Part shown: positions 48,837 through 49,791 of the stretch, one piece after another
Position numbering within the stretch: position 1 is the stretch's first letter
Layout: each line of letters starts with the position of its first letter
NCBI GenBank assembly: GCA_900550965.1
Contig: URUC01000001.1
Coordinates: 1-49,791 of the forward strand
DNA from: an uncultured Collinsella sp.
GTDB taxonomy: Bacteria; Actinomycetota; Coriobacteriia; Coriobacteriales; Coriobacteriaceae
Length of the DNA: 49,791 bases
Direction: 5' to 3'
Position numbers and translations under genes: made by a program
Notes under the pieces: generated by a model
Database searches by the model: none
Told to the model about the DNA's origin: nothing
The model's input: only the letters and a program-made list of their open reading frames with translations

Positions 48837-49791
48837 ATGCGTGAAACTACATCATCATTGCCACGCCTCACCGCCGCCGCCCTCTCGCGCGCGCTTAACC
48901 TGGAACAAGGCAGTCGCCTGCTCACTGTCCGTCTGCCTGGCGCTGTGGATGCCGAAGATCTCGCTAAGTGCTTTACCCTAAACGGTAACGGCGTGCCCGA
49001 TATTTGTGAGCTTGAACCCGGAAAGCAGAATGCAAGCGATGATGATGCAGCGCCGGTGTTTGTCGATGCATCAAACTACTACCGCGCAAATAAGCACGAT
49101 ATCGAAAAAGACAGTGCCGCGCTCATCGATTATTTGGAGCCTGGCTACCTTGATTTTTGCGACTGGGGTCCTTTTATTTGGTGCCTGTATGCTCTCGCCC
49201 TTTCGGGCCGCACTCGAGCAGCCGTGGTACTTCCCGCCGATTTACTTGATAAAGCTGAACAAGCACGCACGATTTTGATACGCGAAGGGCTCATCGAGAG
49301 CGTCGTTTATTTGCCACTTTCCGAGCCCAGGCCCTACATGACAAGCGCGCTCCTCCTACTGTCTTCAGGAAATCGCAGCGTTGCATTTCGCAGCGCAATT
49401 GAGCCCGGACCGCGTTTTCAATATGTGACTAAAACATCGTATTACTCTGATATCACCTTTTCTATCTCTCCTGACTGGGCCCGCATTGATACCAATACGC
49501 CAAGATCGACGCCAATCGAAACGTCCACTTTTGCCACGCGCGAGCTGCTCCAACACCACGCCGCTCTCTCAAAAGGCAAAATCAGCCTCATCGCCATCAC
49601 CCGAAACTACAGCGCCACACTCGGTGACTCTTTTACGCGAGTCGCGCCATTCATGCCCCGCGAGAGCACGACATCGAACGACATTGACGCAGTCGAGGTG
49701 CGCCGAATCTCATCTCAAGATTTTCAGGACGGCAATCTTCTGCCCGTAGATGCTTCAGATAATCAAAATAGCTCGGATTCTAAATTCGTAA
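48837..49791 (+). CDS. Degenerate N6-adenine methylase-like / HsdS-like protein, partial (runs off the window)
   Basis: An open reading frame of 318 codons starting at ATG 48837, with no stop before the end of the window. It is homologous to the gene at 27772: EPGYLDFCDWGPFIWCLYAL, then AVVLPADLLDKAEQARTILI, REGLIESVVYLPLSEPRP and SALLLLSSGN match the C-terminal half of HsdM-like methylases, and EVRRISSQDFQDGNLLPVD matches the HsdS-like YYLSLKHLHDGAI stretch. As in the other copy, no DPxxGS or NPPY/F motif is visible in the part present. AGAAAGGG lies 8 nt before the start. It is divergent from the operon with the VirD4-like and ClpP genes, exactly as the other copy is divergent from the ClpX-like operon. 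Confidence 0.7.
   Translation, partial: MRETTSSLPRLTAAALSRALNLEQGSRLLTVRLPGAVDAEDLAKCFTLNGNGVPDICELEPGKQNASDDDAAPVFVDASNYYRANKHDIEKDSAALIDYLEPGYLDFCDWGPFIWCLYALALSGRTRAAVVLPADLLDKAEQARTILIREGLIESVVYLPLSEPRPYMTSALLLLSSGNRSVAFRSAIEPGPRFQYVTKTSYYSDITFSISPDWARIDTNTPRSTPIETSTFATRELLQHHAALSKGKISLIAITRNYSATLGDSFTRVAPFMPRESTTSNDIDAVEVRRISSQDFQDGNLLPVDASDNQNSSDSKFV

Overview
The window (about 50 kb, GC-rich, dense bacterial genes with strong AGGAGG-type ribosome binding sites) looks like a Collinsella-type gut Coriobacteriia chromosome (Actinomycetota). This is inferred from gene content, base composition and the style of the surface protein; there is no rRNA or other taxonomic marker here to prove it, and no tRNA or CRISPR array was seen.

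Positions 1-24,060 are mostly housekeeping or ordinary accessory genes: a UvrD/PcrA helicase, undecaprenyl-diphosphate phosphatase (uppP), a universal stress protein, a BceRS-type two-component system without its usual ABC transporter, an ornithine-cyclodeaminase-family gene plus a PLP aminotransferase divergent from a PucR-type regulator, purH, a GNAT acetyltransferase, a DUF2207 membrane protein, a glutamyl-Q tRNA(Asp) synthetase, three metallophosphoesterases in a row, and a 1,112-residue surface protein (two Ala-rich coiled coils around a CAP domain, MPATG sorting signal). The intergenic DNA here holds several large hairpins and a 236-bp MITE-like element.

Positions 24,600-49,791 are an accessory island of unusual genes. 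(a) A ClpX-like AAA+ ATPase, a 68-residue membrane peptide and a multi-pass membrane protein are divergent from a large protein that looks like a degenerate N6-adenine methylase joined to an HsdS-like part. (b) A three-gene module occurs twice in tandem: a multi-pass membrane protein beginning MNTSIQ, a small protein ending in DIAC, and a divergent ~720-740-residue protein with an identically spaced four-cysteine cluster. The 3' end of a third DIAC gene survives as a fossil. (c) A five-gene restriction-modification-like operon encodes a small membrane protein, two methylase-fold proteins, a GIY-YIG/superfamily 2 helicase and a PD-(D/E)XK-like nuclease. (d) A second minus-strand run encodes a protein of unknown function, a VirD4/TraG-like ATPase lacking the usual N-terminal membrane segments, an extra ClpP and another unknown protein. 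It is again divergent from a degenerate methylase/HsdS-like gene, which runs off the end of the window.

The most interesting reading is that (a) and (d) are two arms of one system. Each pairs a methylase-like protein with a divergent operon; one operon carries a ClpX-like unfoldase that keeps a VGF sequence where ClpX has its ClpP-docking IGF loop, and the other carries a ClpP with an intact Ser-His-Asp triad. The membrane proteins of (a) and (b) resemble each other, which ties the modules together. A regulated-proteolysis, membrane-linked defence or conflict system is a plausible but unproven function.
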